Positions 37,442 to 48,901 of a stretch of DNA of 64,000 nt are shown piece after piece. Both the position numbers and the translations under genes were made by a program. Each line of letters starts with the position of its first letter. The stretch's first letter is position 1. Source of the DNA: Gigaspora rosea. Its lineage: Eukaryota; Glomeromycota; Glomeromycetes; Diversisporales; Gigasporaceae. The notes under the pieces were generated by a model. The model ran no database searches, had not been told where the DNA came from, and was given only the letters and a program-made list of their open reading frames with translations. Location: positions 1 to 64,000 of the forward strand of contig QKWP01001080.1 of assembly GCA_003550325.1 (NCBI GenBank), in the 5' to 3' direction.

Positions 37442-38994
37442 GGTGCACCCTGCACCATGGTGCATCCCTGATAGAGGTTGGAACCGGTTTTAAATATTCG
37501 AGTTTATCACATCTAAATTCGAGTTTATCACACCAAAATTCGAGTTTATCACATCAACTATTAATAAATGACGTGATAAACTCGAATTTTGGTGTGATAA
37601 ACTCGAATTTAGATGTGATAAACTCGAATATTTAAAACTGGTTCCAACCTCTAATCCCTGATCACAGGGTATATATACAATCAGTGATCATTGATAATTA
37701 CTGTTTTTTTGTACTATATACTATCGTTTACTTTTTTTTTGTACTGTACTAACGTTTACTTTTTTTTTTTGTACTAGTTTGTCATGTTTTGTGGTGTCAT
37801 CACTGTTGTTGTCTTTGGTATCGTTGCTTGGTGTTGTCACTTTGGTGTTTTCACTTTGGTGTTGTCGTCTTGTTGTGCATCCATCATTTAGGTGCTGTGA
37901 TTTTTATTTGCTTTGCTGCCTGCTTACCCACTCACTTTGCTGTTTGCTTAGTTTTGCTTGCCTTGCCATTTGCTTTATGCTGCTTGCTTTGCTGCTTTGC
38001 CACTTGTTTTATGTCGATTATTTTGCCACTTTATGCTGTAATCTCGCTGGTTGCACTATACTTTCAGTATCATTGGTGTAAATTGTGCTTTGTTTGTTGC
38101 TGGCATGATTTTGGTTATGTAGCGTGCTTATTTAGATTGGATTTAGGTTAAATTAGGTTAGGGTGGAGTTAGAGTAAGTTGTTTTATTAGAAGTTAGGGT
38201 TAGTGTGAGTTATTTTGTTTAGTGTTAGGGTTGTTTTTATTCATTGTTTTTGTTTTCCAGTTTGTGTCTATTTTAATACTTTTTTTCTGCTTTGTTAAGA
38301 GCATCTTGGTGCGTATAGTTTTTTCGTTCCGGTTAGTGGACATATTTGGAAGTATGATAGTTTTTGGACTTACTTGGTTATTTCAGGGCATATTATTTTA
38401 TTTTTTGTTGTATTTTGTTTTCCGGCTTGTGAACCATTTACTAATGCTTTCTTCTTTTTTTCTCTGTTTGTAAAGGCATTTTGGAGCTAGAGTTTGAGTA
38501 AGTTATAGTAGAGTAGTTGTGGTTGTATCTAATATTTAGAAAAGTGAGCGAAGCGAAGCCGACAGCTGAAGCAAAGCGACTACAGACTGAGCAAAGCAAG
38601 CCTGTCTGTGTTGCTAAATGTAGTGAAGCAACACAAGCTGTACTAAGTATAAAGAAGTGGCATATAAGAATGTATATTTACGCATACTGATAGCTTTGTT
38701 TTTGCTGTTAGGTTTGGTTTAATGTTAGAGTAGGTAGAGTATATTAGGTAGTTTTTTAGTAATCATGATTAGGTAGTTGATGTAATTTGTAATATGATAT
38801 AATTGTTGTATCATGCTGTGCAAGTGTAATAAATTAATCACTATTAATTGCTATAAAATATAATTCTTGCACAAGTAAAATTTTTAATAAATTAAAAAAA
38901 CCATACTGTTTATTATATTGATCATGCGATCCGGAGTGCGCTATCAATCACATGATCTGGTGTGATCCTGGAGTGCACCATGGTGCAGGTGCAC
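37442..38994. mobile_element. Inverted-repeat element with GTGCACC termini
   Basis: The left end GGTGCACCCTGCACCATGG and right end CACCATGGTGCAGGTGCAC are inverted copies, with CCTGATCACA and TGTGATCCTG just inside. The flanks TATATTTT and TATTTTTT may be an imperfect 8-bp duplication. The interior has G/T-rich low-complexity sequence (about 37780-38480) and a GCGAAGC-type repeat (about 38545-38600). The open frames there show no domain. It contains the 182-bp hairpin element as a nested insertion. Confidence 0.6.
37472..37653. mobile_element. hAT-type MITE, 182-bp near-perfect hairpin, with 8-bp target duplication
   Basis: Starts TAGAGGTTGGAACC and ends GGTTCCAACCTCTA. It is flanked by perfect ATCCCTGA duplications (37464-37471 and 37654-37661). 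Each arm has three copies of ATTCGAGTTTATCACA. The eight-base duplication and TAGAG ends fit hAT. Confidence 0.9.
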
Positions 38995-39479
38995 TATTTT
39001 TTAAAATCCTAAATTTTATTATAAAATGTACACAAACCTTAAAACAATAGTTTAAGCCTATAATATACCTTTATATAATAATTTTAAATATATTAACAAA
39101 GTGTACAACATAGTTTTAAATGATTATAAATTAATGTACGATGAAGATATAATAGATGTTTAAAATTAAATTATTTTAAAAATAAGTAAAGTTTAATAAA
39201 TTATATTTATAGTTTAAAATTTATATTTATTCAAAATTGATAATCTTTTTAAAATCTAAGAAATCTTCAATTTTTATATAGCATTGCAATCCGTAGAATT
39301 ATATCTTTTTCGAAGCACAAATATAAGTAGTTTTTAAAGCATTTATAATTTTATGAAGTACAATAATTTTAAAACCTCTAATATAAAAATTTATCTTTAT
39401 TTCATATATAGTAATTCTTTTAAAAGCTACAAAAAAACTACAAATCATCTAAATTAATTTTTTTGCTTTCATTATTTTT

Positions 39480-40965
39480 TGTCTCCTTAGTTGACTGATC
39501 AAGTTCACAAGATTTTTCAACAAAATGAAAAGATATCGTATATTGTAAATTTTCTAATTTTGCCTTTTTACCTAACAGCAAGAATCACCACAAGATTCTT
39601 CAGATATAGAACCCAAATGTGCAATAAAATAAACCACATTAGTTTCACATACATATTGTACATGATTTGAAATTATAATATGAACAAATTCTTGATCAAA
39701 ATCAGACTTCAAATCATACAAACAGGCATGAATTCTTCCTTTATTTAAACTATTTAATAAATCTATATATATATAACTTGATCTATATTTCTTAAATAAC
39801 ATAAAAGAAATTAATTAAATTTTAAATAAGTTCAATTAAATTTTAAATAACTTATTTCAAAAATGGCAATAATTTCTGCAATTACAATAGAATTTTTATT
39901 TTCACAATAACTTACTTCAAAAATGGCAATAATTTCTCAATTACAATAGAATTTTTATTTTCACAATAATAATAATCTCCATTCTTAAATTTTAAAGATT
40001 GTGGATTTAGCTTAATTAAATTAAAAATTTTATTGCATGCAGTTTTTTATCAAGAAATTCTTCCTTTTGTTCTTATTTGTTGTTCAGTATTATTTAATCA
40101 GTTTTGATATATGGCAGCTGTAATACCCATTGTGCCTAGCTTAGTAATTATGGTAAGGTTTTTTTTATTAAATATAGCCTTATTTTCAATTTTTTTTTCT
40201 TGTTGAGTATAATAATCATATTTTTCTGAATTTTTTTAAAAAAAAATTAAATATATAATAAATATATAAAAAAAAATTATTTTAAAAATTACCTTGATAA
40301 TTTGACATAATTTGCATTATTGTTGATGGACTTATTTTATATGATTGTTGATATATTTTGTTAATTTGTTTAAAAAAATTTTTTTGATTACTAATTCAGA
40401 ATCTAAATAAATTTTCTTTATTATCAATTTGATTAAATCAGAAAGAACTAAATTGTTGAATAAATTTGATCGATCTAATAACTGTTGTGATATTCAATCA
40501 ACACTTCATTAATATTATCTAATTGATTAGAATCTAATTCTAATAAATCTGATTCTTCTATTTCTTTTTGAGGTAATAAATTAAAATCATTACTAATAAA
40601 TTATTATAACTAATATTTTTTTTAAGCGAATAAATTGATTGCTCAATTAATAATAGAATATCTTAGTCTATTTTTATACTAAGACTATAAAATATACTTT
40701 TTATAGCATTTGAAGCCTTAAATAATAAAATAATTAAATATTAATAATAAATAATTATATTATTAAAAAATAAAAAATAAATAAATATACCTTTTTCATT
40801 CTATTACCAATTTTAAAGACTGATAGTAAATTTGATAATTCTTTTAGTAAATTTTCTTTAAATGTAGATAATTTTAATATTGTATTCATCATTATTATCT
40901 GGTCTAATTTAAATTGCTTAAGAAATTTTAAATTAATATATTTAAAAATGGGAAAATAAATTTGT
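39480..40965 (-). pseudogene. Possible decayed multi-exon gene, unrecognised
   Basis: Several minus-strand segments look protein-like without forming one frame. 40960-40800 reads KYINLKFLKQFKLDQIIMMN and LLSVFKIGNRMKK and ends at a GT donor. Segments at 40700-40320 include LIKLIIKKIYLDSELVIKK and KISPSTIMQIMSNYQG. 39802-39572 reads GRIHACLYDLKSDFDQEFVH and HVQYVCETNVVYFIAHLGSI, followed by HFVEKSCELDQSTKETKNNE. I do not recognise a family. It could also be chance in AT-rich DNA. The 5' end is cut by the element at 40950. Confidence 0.3.
39848..39968. repeat. Tandem duplication of about 60 bp
   Basis: Two consecutive near-identical copies containing TTCAAAAATGGCAATAATTT, then ACAATAGAATTTTTATTTTC and ACAATAACTTA. 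Confidence 0.8.
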
Positions 40966-41583
40966 CGCACCTGCGACATGTCACACCCCCTGGTTCGGCC
41001 AATCAAATCGCACGATTTTATAGGCAAAAAAATTTTTTTTTAAAAATTAAAAATTTACATAATAAAGTGTAAAATTTATATAAAATAGCATGCCATATAG
41101 CGTAAAATTTTATTCTGAACAACTTTTTCTAAGTCATTAAGATAGATTGTCTTAGTAAAAAAAACATTTTATAAGAAAATCAAAATTTTCCAAAGTTAGC
41201 ACATATAAAACTTTTTTTTAATAAAACAATCTACCTTTTTAACTTAGAAAAAGTTATTTAGCATAAAATTTTACATATAATTCTTAAACGTAAAAATAGA
41301 TTTATATTAGTAAAAAAAAGGTTTATATGTGCTAACGTTCAAAATTTTTGATTTTTCTTATAAAACATTTTTTTACTAAGATAATCTATCTTTATGACTT
41401 AGAAAAAGTTGTTCAGAATAAAATTTTACATTATATGCTTTGATATCGCTTATTTATTTTTACATTTTACTAGTAAAATTTTGAATTTTTAAAAAATAAA
41501 ATTTTTTGCCTACAAAATCGTGCGATTTGATTGGCCGAATCTGGGGGTGCGACATGTCGCGGGTGCGACAAATTTCTATTCCC
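40950..41583. mobile_element. Long-TIR element, 634 bp, with 8-bp target duplication
   Basis: The left end starts GGGAAAATAAATTTGTCGCA and the right end finishes TGCGACAAATTTCTATTCCC. Both continue inward with CGACATGTC and GGCCAATCAAATCGCACGAT on complementary strands. It is flanked by perfect TTAAAAAT copies (40942-40949 and 41584-41591). The interior is AT-rich and partly palindromic, with no ORF. The superfamily is unclear: an 8-bp duplication with GGG ends could fit hAT or Merlin relatives. Confidence 0.85.
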
Positions 41584-41591
41584 TTAAAAAT

Positions 41592-43057
41592 ATACATACA
41601 ATTTAATAATAAGGTGAAATTAACTAATTTTACTAATTTTTTATTTCAATTTTAATAGTTTTAAAATTTTTCATTCATTAATAAAAAGTCTAATACTGTA
41701 TAGTAAAATTTTCAATAATTCATTGTGCACCCAAATATATGCTCAAGAAAAGCTGTTAAAATAATCCATGGGCATAATGGATAATCCAAATAAAATTTGG
41801 CCAATTTTGAATTAACAAAATTAAAGTTAATCATAGATAAATAAAATCATCACACAATTGCCAAGATATTCCATATTTATTTTGCTTGCATATTGCTAAA
41901 TTAATTTTTAAAAAATTACACATTCCTACAAAGAAAATACATGCATTCCATAAAAATCCAACTCGATCTATATGAGCCATAGTTAGTGATGTGCAAATGC
42001 AAGTTTTTTTGGTATAATGCAACATTATGCAGCATGATGCATTATATAATCCTGCATCTTATATAATATAGTTACTTTATTAGTTTTTTATTAAGAATAA
42101 TAATAGTAGTATATAATAATTAGCACACTTTCAAATTGCTGAAATCAGCAAGAACAAGTATTAGAAAATCAAAAGTAGTTAAATTAGGTTGTATTGCTAA
42201 TATAGTAACTTACTGTATATATTAAATTAGACTAGCTATTAAATATTAAATAGCAAAATTATAAGACTACAATATATAATAATAGAAGTTTGGTTAAGAA
42301 ATTTGTTTACTAAAAACTATTGTAGCAAATTGAAAAGGAATGCGTATAATTATAAGTTCGAATTTAAAAAATATTGGTAATCTTATTAACGATGATATAT
42401 AATTCACATATATTTTAAAATAAATATAAAAACTTAAATTTTTACATATTACTTAGAATCAAAAAAATATATATAATATATGCGTATTTATATAACTTAT
42501 TTGTAAATAAAATTTATTATTTTTCAATTTAATATTTTTTAAAAAAAATTCGAAAATATTCAATTTTTAAAAATAAAAAATTACAAAAATTAAAATTTTA
42601 ATATATTTAAAGCTCAACCAATCAAATTTAAGTATTTTTTGTGCTACTACATAAGTAGTTTAGTGTAACTATCGAGAAAAAATATGCAAAATTTTAACTA
42701 AAGTTATTATGTAAAAAAAAAGTTATAACAAAAAATAAAACCTCAATTTAACTTAGTTTACTATGTAAAAATTACTAGTTTATATAGTAAATTTAATATC
42801 TATTTTAGGTTAAAAATGTTAAAAAATTTATAAATTTGTATGTTTTAAATATTTTAATTATTATAAACATAAAAAATAATCATTTTGACTTCTATTTTAA
42901 GCTGAGATTAATTAAAATTTTATTAATTATAAATTTTACTAACTTGTTATATATATATATTTAGATTAAAAGTTATAATATTTTTCATATTTACTAGTAT
43001 TTAGTTTATAAATTATACTAAATTAAAATTTTTAAAATTTATAAAAATTTTATTTTA
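41592..43057. other. Non-coding AT-rich stretch containing a dispersed repeat
   Basis: No gene supported. About 42590-42780 (GTGCTACTACATAAGTAGTT, then GTGTAACTATCGAG and TGCAAAATTTTAACTAAAG) is an inverted copy of about 57595-57730. It is the best-kept part of a repeat probably covering 42480-42960. Confidence 0.55.
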
Positions 43058-43059
43058 TA

Positions 43060-43232
43060 CAAGTCACTCTCGTTATAGTGAACTCACGATATAGTGAAGA
43101 TTGGTCATAGTGAAGAATTTTTTTAGAACAGAATTATTATTACTATAATAAAAGGCTCTTAATATAGCAAATCTCTCGATATAGTGAAGAAATTTTACAG
43201 CCTGAGAACTTCACTATAACGAGAGTAACTTG
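43060..43232. mobile_element. Tc1/mariner (pogo-like) MITE, 173 bp, TA target
   Basis: Starts CAAGTCACTCTCGTTATAGT and ends ACTATAACGAGAGTAACTTG. It is flanked on both sides by TA (43058-43059 and 43233-43234). Ends of the type CARGTYACTCTCGTTATA with TA duplication fit pogo/Fot-like elements. No ORF. Confidence 0.85.
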
Positions 43233-43254
43233 TATATAAAATATCACGTTTACT

Positions 43255-43582
43255 AAAATGCACCTATAGTGTTGAGCACCATATTACACAAAACTATTAG
43301 AATAACCAATCAAAATTTAAGATCAGATGTAACATAAAATTTTGTTTTTTTTGTATATTTTTTAAAAAAACATTCATAACTTAAAATTTTGCTTATGAAA
43401 GCTCCTTTGGGGCTCTAATAAAAAAAATTACTTATGCTCCTGATAAAATTCAAGGCCTTACCCTAACCCTAAAGTAATTAAAATTTATTTTTTGTTTTAT
43501 AAAAGTTTATTTTTTTGTTTTTGTTACACAAATTTGCAAATCTAATTACCTATGGTATTCAACACCATAGGTGCATTTTATA
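43255..43582. mobile_element. MITE with AAAATGCACCTAT termini, about 328 bp
   Basis: The left end AAAATGCACCTATAGTGTTG, followed by AGCACCATA, and the inverted right end TATGGTATTCAACACCATAG, followed by GTGCATTTT. The same family recurs at 59577-61064, where it is split by another transposon, and in a more distant form at 47183-47524. The interior shares TAAGATCAG and GCTCTAATA-type blocks with those copies. Confidence 0.8.
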
Positions 43583-43914
43583 ATAATTGTAAAATATTAT
43601 TAAAAACATTTTTGTCTTAGAAATTTTTCTATAGTTTGTATAATAAAAAAAATTAAAATTTAATAAAGGTATAATTTAACTATATCATTATAAATCTATA
43701 ATTTACAAAGAAAAATATTTTATTGAAATACAATTTATTTATTTTTTTAGCTTAATCTTATAATATATGAAAAACCTTAGCCTAGACCCGGGTTTTACGT
43801 TAAATAATATAAACCTTATAGAGGTTTATATTAAAATTTTTTTTATAGAAAATCCTTAACCTATGCCTGTGCACCCCTATATGCATAAGATCATCAAGAT
43901 AAGTTTTTTTAATT

Positions 43915-44950
43915 TTGTTTGATTTTTCGTTTTTTTTTTTCTTTCGTTTGTTTTTTTTGTTTATTTTGGTTTAACTTTTTTTTCTTTTTTAGCTATCGTC
44001 GTTGGTGTCATCGCGGGTTTCGCGCAGGTGTCATTGTTGGTGTCGTAGCAGGTGTCATCGTTGGTGTCATCTCAATTGTCGTCGTTGGTGTCGTCGCTAA
44101 TGGGAGAAGTGGTCTTGCATAACTCTTGTGGAATGGTCGTCTGTAGCTCTTCGGCGTTCTTTTGGAATAATACAGTTCTCCGACTTGTGAATAGTGTTCT
44201 CGTACGTTTTTCAGGTGAGTGGTCTTGTATGTTTCTCTGGTAGGTAGTCTTGCACGTTTTTCTGTTCGCGTGTCTTCGTGTGTTTTCTGGAATAATTCTG
44301 TTTTTTTTTTGATATTTGAAATTAATAATTCTTTTTACTTTTTTGGATGTTCTTCTTACATATAGGCCTTGTTTCGTTTCGTTGGGTTCGTGGAAGGCGT
44401 TCTTTTGTTAGGTGGTCTTGTAAGTTTTTCTGTTAGTTGGCCTCGTATTTCTCCGTTAGGTAAGTTGTCTTGTTGTTTTCTTTGTTTTTTTTTATACTAG
44501 TATATTAACTAGTTTTTACTTTATATTGTGCTACTATTGTTTATGTTCGCATCGTCTTCGATTTCAATGTTGTGGTCATTTTTTTGGTGCTGTGTATCGT
44601 CATTTTTTGGTGTTTTGCCGCTGCTTCAGGTGTGCCGTATATTGTCGTTTCTTGGTGTTGTGCGTTGTTTTGGGTGTGCCGTATATAGTCGTTTCTTTTG
44701 TATTCGATTCTGTCCTTTTTTTTATAACAGTATAATAAAAAAAATATGTAATTTCGTGTAAAAAGCTTGAAAAATTTTGGTGTTGTGCATTGTTTTGGGT
44801 GCGCCATATATTGGTGTCGTGCATTGCTTTGGGTGCGCTCGTTTTTTTTGTGTTCGATTCTGTCCCTAAAAAACATAAAAAAAAAATTAGGTAATTTCGT
44901 GTAAAAGACTTGGAAATTTTGGTATCCCGCGATCAAATTTAAACCCTATA
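43915..44950. repeat. G/T-rich minisatellite region
   Basis: 43990-44100 is repeats of GTCGTTGGTGTCATC. 44580-44870 has about five copies of a 40-60 bp unit with GGTGTTGTGC, TTGTTTTGGGTG and GCCGTATAT. The open frames over it on both strands are low-complexity and are not annotated as genes. Confidence 0.65.
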
Positions 44951-45914
44951 AATAAATTTTTTTTTAAAATTTTTTTTATTTTTTTGTATTTTTGTTATAA
45001 AAATATGGTGTCCGGAGACTTTCTTTTTTTTGATGAACTATCAGTCACGCGACCGAATTTGATTGGCCGATCATGGGGTTGGCATGGCGAGGGTCACTGC
45101 AAATTTATATTTGTCATGTGATTAAATTTGATTGGTTAGATATGGGGTCTAGGATTAAATTAATAGTCTTAATGTAGACCTCTTTGGGGTTTAGGTTATT
45201 AGTATAAATTCCGGGTCTATGATAAGACTACTCATAATATATATATTCCAAAAACTATAGTTTAAAATAAAAATTATTAGATTAAATATTAACTATAAAT
45301 TTTTTAAATTATTATAAAATATGTCATATATCAAAAGTAATAAGATTACCTATATATTGTTAGAATAAAGGCATTTAATTGTTACAGATGATCATAAAAT
45401 TGGATGATAGTGAAATTTGAATCTATTTTATGTACAATTTTTAAAATTTTTTAGGGCCTTTTTTGTTAACTTTTTTAATTGTTAAATTAGGATTTAGAGT
45501 TAGAGTTATTAATAAAAGAGTATAGGTAGATTTTGGTAGAGTTTATATTTTCAAATTGAGACCACAAATTTCACCATCATCTGATTTCATGATTATCCGT
45601 GACATTATATAATTAACCCCATGCATTAATGATAGTCATGCTAGAGTTATTATTGTGAGGATAACTTGAATTGTGGCTTATATGAAAATGATAAAGGTAA
45701 TAGCATATGATTGTATGCAATAGAGATTTTAGATTTGCATATGATAGAGATTATAGGTATGTAAATATGCATGCAGCAGAGATTATAAAAATACATGTGA
45801 GAGTAAATGGTGAATCTTAGTGCTTTCTTACTTTGCTTGTCTTGTCACTTGTTTTCTTTGATACTTGATTATAATTTGGCTCTCATCCCTCTCACTCTCT
45901 CTCTCATTCATTGC
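44951..45914. other. Non-coding stretch
   Basis: No gene supported. ATTTGATTGGCCGATCATGG near 45058 and AAATTTGATTGGTTAGAT near 45125 resemble the inner TIR segment of the 40950-41583 element, so this may be a decayed relative. Confidence 0.4.
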
Positions 45915-46386
45915 CAGTGTTGGTATTGGATAATGTCCAAATAAATTCAATTGGATTTTTGGACATTTGGACATTGGAAATGTCAAATTTGTCCAATTAA
46001 TTTTAATAATTATTGGACCATTAAGCATTGGATAATGTCCAATAAAAGTATAAACTAATTAAATATATACCAATTATAAATTGGACATATGTCCAATTGT
46101 CCAATAATTTTATTGGATAAAATTTAATATATAATATAAAAATAGGTGAATTTTCAAAAATTCAAATCCAAAAAATCTTACAATAATTTGACTTAACATG
46201 AAAAACAATATACTGGATTACAATATATACTTATTTGTCTAGTGAAGCTAAATTACTATTATTTGAAAATTTTTTTTAGCATTATATATCTATATATTGT
46301 CCAATAAATTATAATGTCCAATTAAATCATTTGGACAAATTGGATGTTGTCCAAATTTCCAAATGTTCAAATTGGCCAAATGTCTG
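45915..46386. mobile_element. Probable hAT-like small element with TTGGACA subterminal repeats
   Basis: It begins CAGTGTTGGTATTGGATAAT, like the CAGTGTTGG ends at 56174-56304. Both edges are packed with TTGGACA or TGTCCAA motifs in both orientations (about 45925-46120 and 46295-46385), with an AT-rich, motif-free middle. The right end and target duplication could not be fixed. Confidence 0.5.
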
Positions 46387-46429
46387 ATATAATAATGTTC
46401 TATCTCTGTTTATTGCCACCTAGCACCCT

Positions 46430-46720
46430 ACCTGTTGTCTTATATAATGAGTTGAATGCAAAGCACTATAGCATGGGCTCAAGCTCGCTATTTTATATAA
46501 ATGTTACTGAGTTGAAGCATGGGGTCAACTCGCTACACTTATAAAAGTTAATATTATCATATGTAATGAGTTGAATGTGCTGCACTATAGCATGGGCTCA
46601 AACTCACTATTATAAAAATTGATGTTGTATATAATAAGTGGAATGTGCCCACCATAAGCATGGGCTTGAACTTCAAAAAAAAAAGTAGAATGTGCCACAC
46701 CTTAGCATTGGCGATCCTCA
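46430..46720. repeat. Tandem repeat, unit about 80-95 bp
   Basis: Three to four diverged copies contain AATGAGTTGAATG, CACTATAGCATGGGCTCAA and CTCGCTA. The small ORF over the array is not supported as a gene. Confidence 0.65.
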
Positions 46721-46904
46721 ATTATGCTTCATCACGTAAGCATATTTACATGTATATAGAGTTGTCATGAGCATATTTGCATGTATATAGAGTTGTTATG
46801 AGCACAATATGCAATAACAGAAAAGAAGTGATAAAGTGGAGCACTACTCCCATCATGTATCTTGAAATCTGAGCAAGAATATAAAATTAAATTTTATTAT
46901 TACT

Positions 46905-47040
46905 ATATTTTACATCTTAAAACGCTTGATGAAAAAAATCTCTCTGCCAATTCATCTAATTGTTTATCTTTAGGATTAAAAATATCATTTGGTAAACCTG
47001 AATAAATTTCTAAATTTTCTTTTAAAATCTATAAATGCTC
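46905..47040 (-). pseudogene. Short protein-like fragment, unrecognised
   Basis: On the minus strand this reads ILKENLEIYSGLPNDIFNPK and then DKQLDELAERFFSSSVLRCK without a stop. The composition is unlike the surrounding AT-rich DNA. It may be one exon or a fragment of a lost gene. Family unknown. Confidence 0.3.
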
Positions 47041-47182
47041 AGGTGACACTATATAATGCCCAATAATGAATATTCTTGTTCCACTAATATGCATATTTTG
47101 TTCTAATTATATCTAATTATAACACCTGGTTAAAGTTATAAATTTTAACCACCCTTTATTTTTATAGAAGTTTTTCAGTAGG

Positions 47183-47524
47183 ACTAAATCACACCACTGG
47201 TGTTCAACAACAGTATGCGGTGTAACATGAAGATCAATATCAAAAAAATAAACAAAAGTTAAAGTTGATAAATGTTGAGTTAGAGTTAATAGTTAGGGTT
47301 AGGGTGAGGCATAGTATATAGTAAAATTTCACAATGGGGGGTTTTTTTTTAAAAAAAAGGTGGTTTCATAGATAAAATTTTTTTGAGTTAGAAGGTATTT
47401 TTTTAAAAAAAAATAACAAAACAACAAAATTTTATGTTACACCTGATCTTTACATTACACTGCATTTAAAAAATTTGATTGGTAAAAATCATTGTGGTGT
47501 TGAGCACCAGTGGTGTGATTTAGT
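47183..47524. mobile_element. MITE with ACTAAATCACACCAC termini, 342 bp
   Basis: The left end ACTAAATCACACCACTGGTG, followed by TTCAACA, is matched by the inverted right end TGTTGAGCACCAGTGGTGTG, followed by ATTTAGT. It shares the TGTTGARCACCA core and interior ATTGG blocks with 43255-43582, so it is a related subfamily. Confidence 0.75.
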
Positions 47525-48494
47525 AAAACCGAAGTTTTTTATATAAAAAATTATTCTTTAAAGATTAGGGTTAGGGTAAGGGTATAGGTAAATTAAGTTA
47601 GAGGATGGATTGATTATTTATATGCAAAATTAGGTGCCAAACACTTTTATTTAATAGCCCAAAGCTAGTTTTTGTAATAAAATTTTGCGATATTGATAAT
47701 TTTTTGATTTTTTTCTAAACTTTCCTTTATTTTGTTACGCAAGATCCTGCAACCTAATTGGTAAATTGTAGGGTGGTTACATCACCAGAGGGGCAAGTTA
47801 GCAACACTCAAAATTTAAATAAATTATAACTTATATTACGGTATAAGTTATAGCTCAATGAATTCCATTAAGTGTAAAGTTATCAGAAAATTTTTAAAAA
47901 TATCAAATGTAGTTACTTTCTATTAAATAAATATCTTTTATCAGTTTCATTAGCCGGTCGGCATAGCCCCAAGTCTGTGATAGTATCTCCTTAAGTTTTT
48001 TTTTACATTTTATACTATATATATTTATGGTATACGGCAGATTATCATCAAACGGGCTTAATAATTTTTTTATTTTTAAGTTTTTTTTTTATGGCTTCTA
48101 TATAAAGTACAAGTACCCCGGTATTAAAGACCCGGGTCTTTTACATTCACCAAATAAATAACCTGTGTATTGTGAAATAAACAAGTAAATGTGCAATAAA
48201 TAAATATCGCACCATTATTTATTTTACCAGTTTTCTATTAGGTTCCGTACGTCATACATATTATATTTATATATTATGTACGACAAACCATTTTTGTGCA
48301 ATAAGTAGTTGTACGACATTTCTATTTGATATTATTAATTAAGTGTACTCAAAGGTTAAAGTTGTTATTACAGTATTAAAAAAAGAAATTTCGTGTAACT
48401 GTACGATAAACATTTTTAAAAATTTAGTCTAATTATATGAAAAAAATTACAAAAAACAGTAAAAATATCATTGGTTTCGATCTCCAAAGCATTA
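47525..48494. other. Non-coding stretch upstream of the Sel1/kinase genes
   Basis: AT-rich. I see no gene. A short TTAGGGTTAGGG-like run near 47570 is isolated. A CCCGGGTC-type fragment is at about 48118-48142. Confidence 0.45.
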
Positions 48495-48736
48495 GGCCGT
48501 TTGAAGTTAATTATTTGGTTAACATCACCCCCCAGCTGAAGTCTCCCCACATCCTCCCGAAAACGAACAGCCAATCAAAACGTTGGATGACTCTCACCTT
48601 ATATCAACCAATGAAATTTGCCCATCTTTGTTCATTTTTATATGTTCGTTTCATATGTTCGTTCATTTTACCCCCTCCCCCCCTCCCGAGAGTCCTGGAA
48701 AAGTGATGTTAACCAAAGAACCAACTTCAAACGGCC
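48495..48736. mobile_element. PIF/Harbinger-like MITE, 242 bp, TTA target
   Basis: The left end GGCCGTTTGAAGTTAATTAT continues into TTGGTTAACATCAC. The right end is its imperfect inverted copy, GTGATGTTAACCAAAGAACC and AACTTCAAACGGCC. TTA flanks both sides (48492-48494 and 48737-48739). It is much more GC-rich than its surroundings. It lies about 165 bp upstream of the Sel1 ORF start and may contribute promoter sequence, which is inference. Confidence 0.8.
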
Positions 48737-48901
48737 TTATGCATTGTATTACCTAAGTAATGGCATAAAAATTCTGCAAGAAGTAAGTTGTACAATTGTA
48801 CATTTAAATGCTTTAAATACAGCTCAGATTTTCGTTACTTTAACATTCAAAAGAAAGTGAAGAAAATTTATAATAATCAGTTTAGTCAAAAAAATTTGAA
48901 A

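Noticed and set aside
37779-38473. Cys/Leu-rich open frames, apparently hydrophobic
   Set aside because: Low-complexity G/T-rich DNA inside an inverted-repeat element; overlapping frames and no domain, so not called as membrane proteins.
43440-43475. Telomere-like CCCTAACCCTAA (also near 47285, 47570, 54110 and 55560)
   Set aside because: Only one or two units each, inside MITEs at several of the sites; not a telomere or interstitial array.
44526-44936. Open frames on both strands over TTGTGC/GGGTGC repeats
   Set aside because: Minisatellite; reading frames follow from the repeat period.
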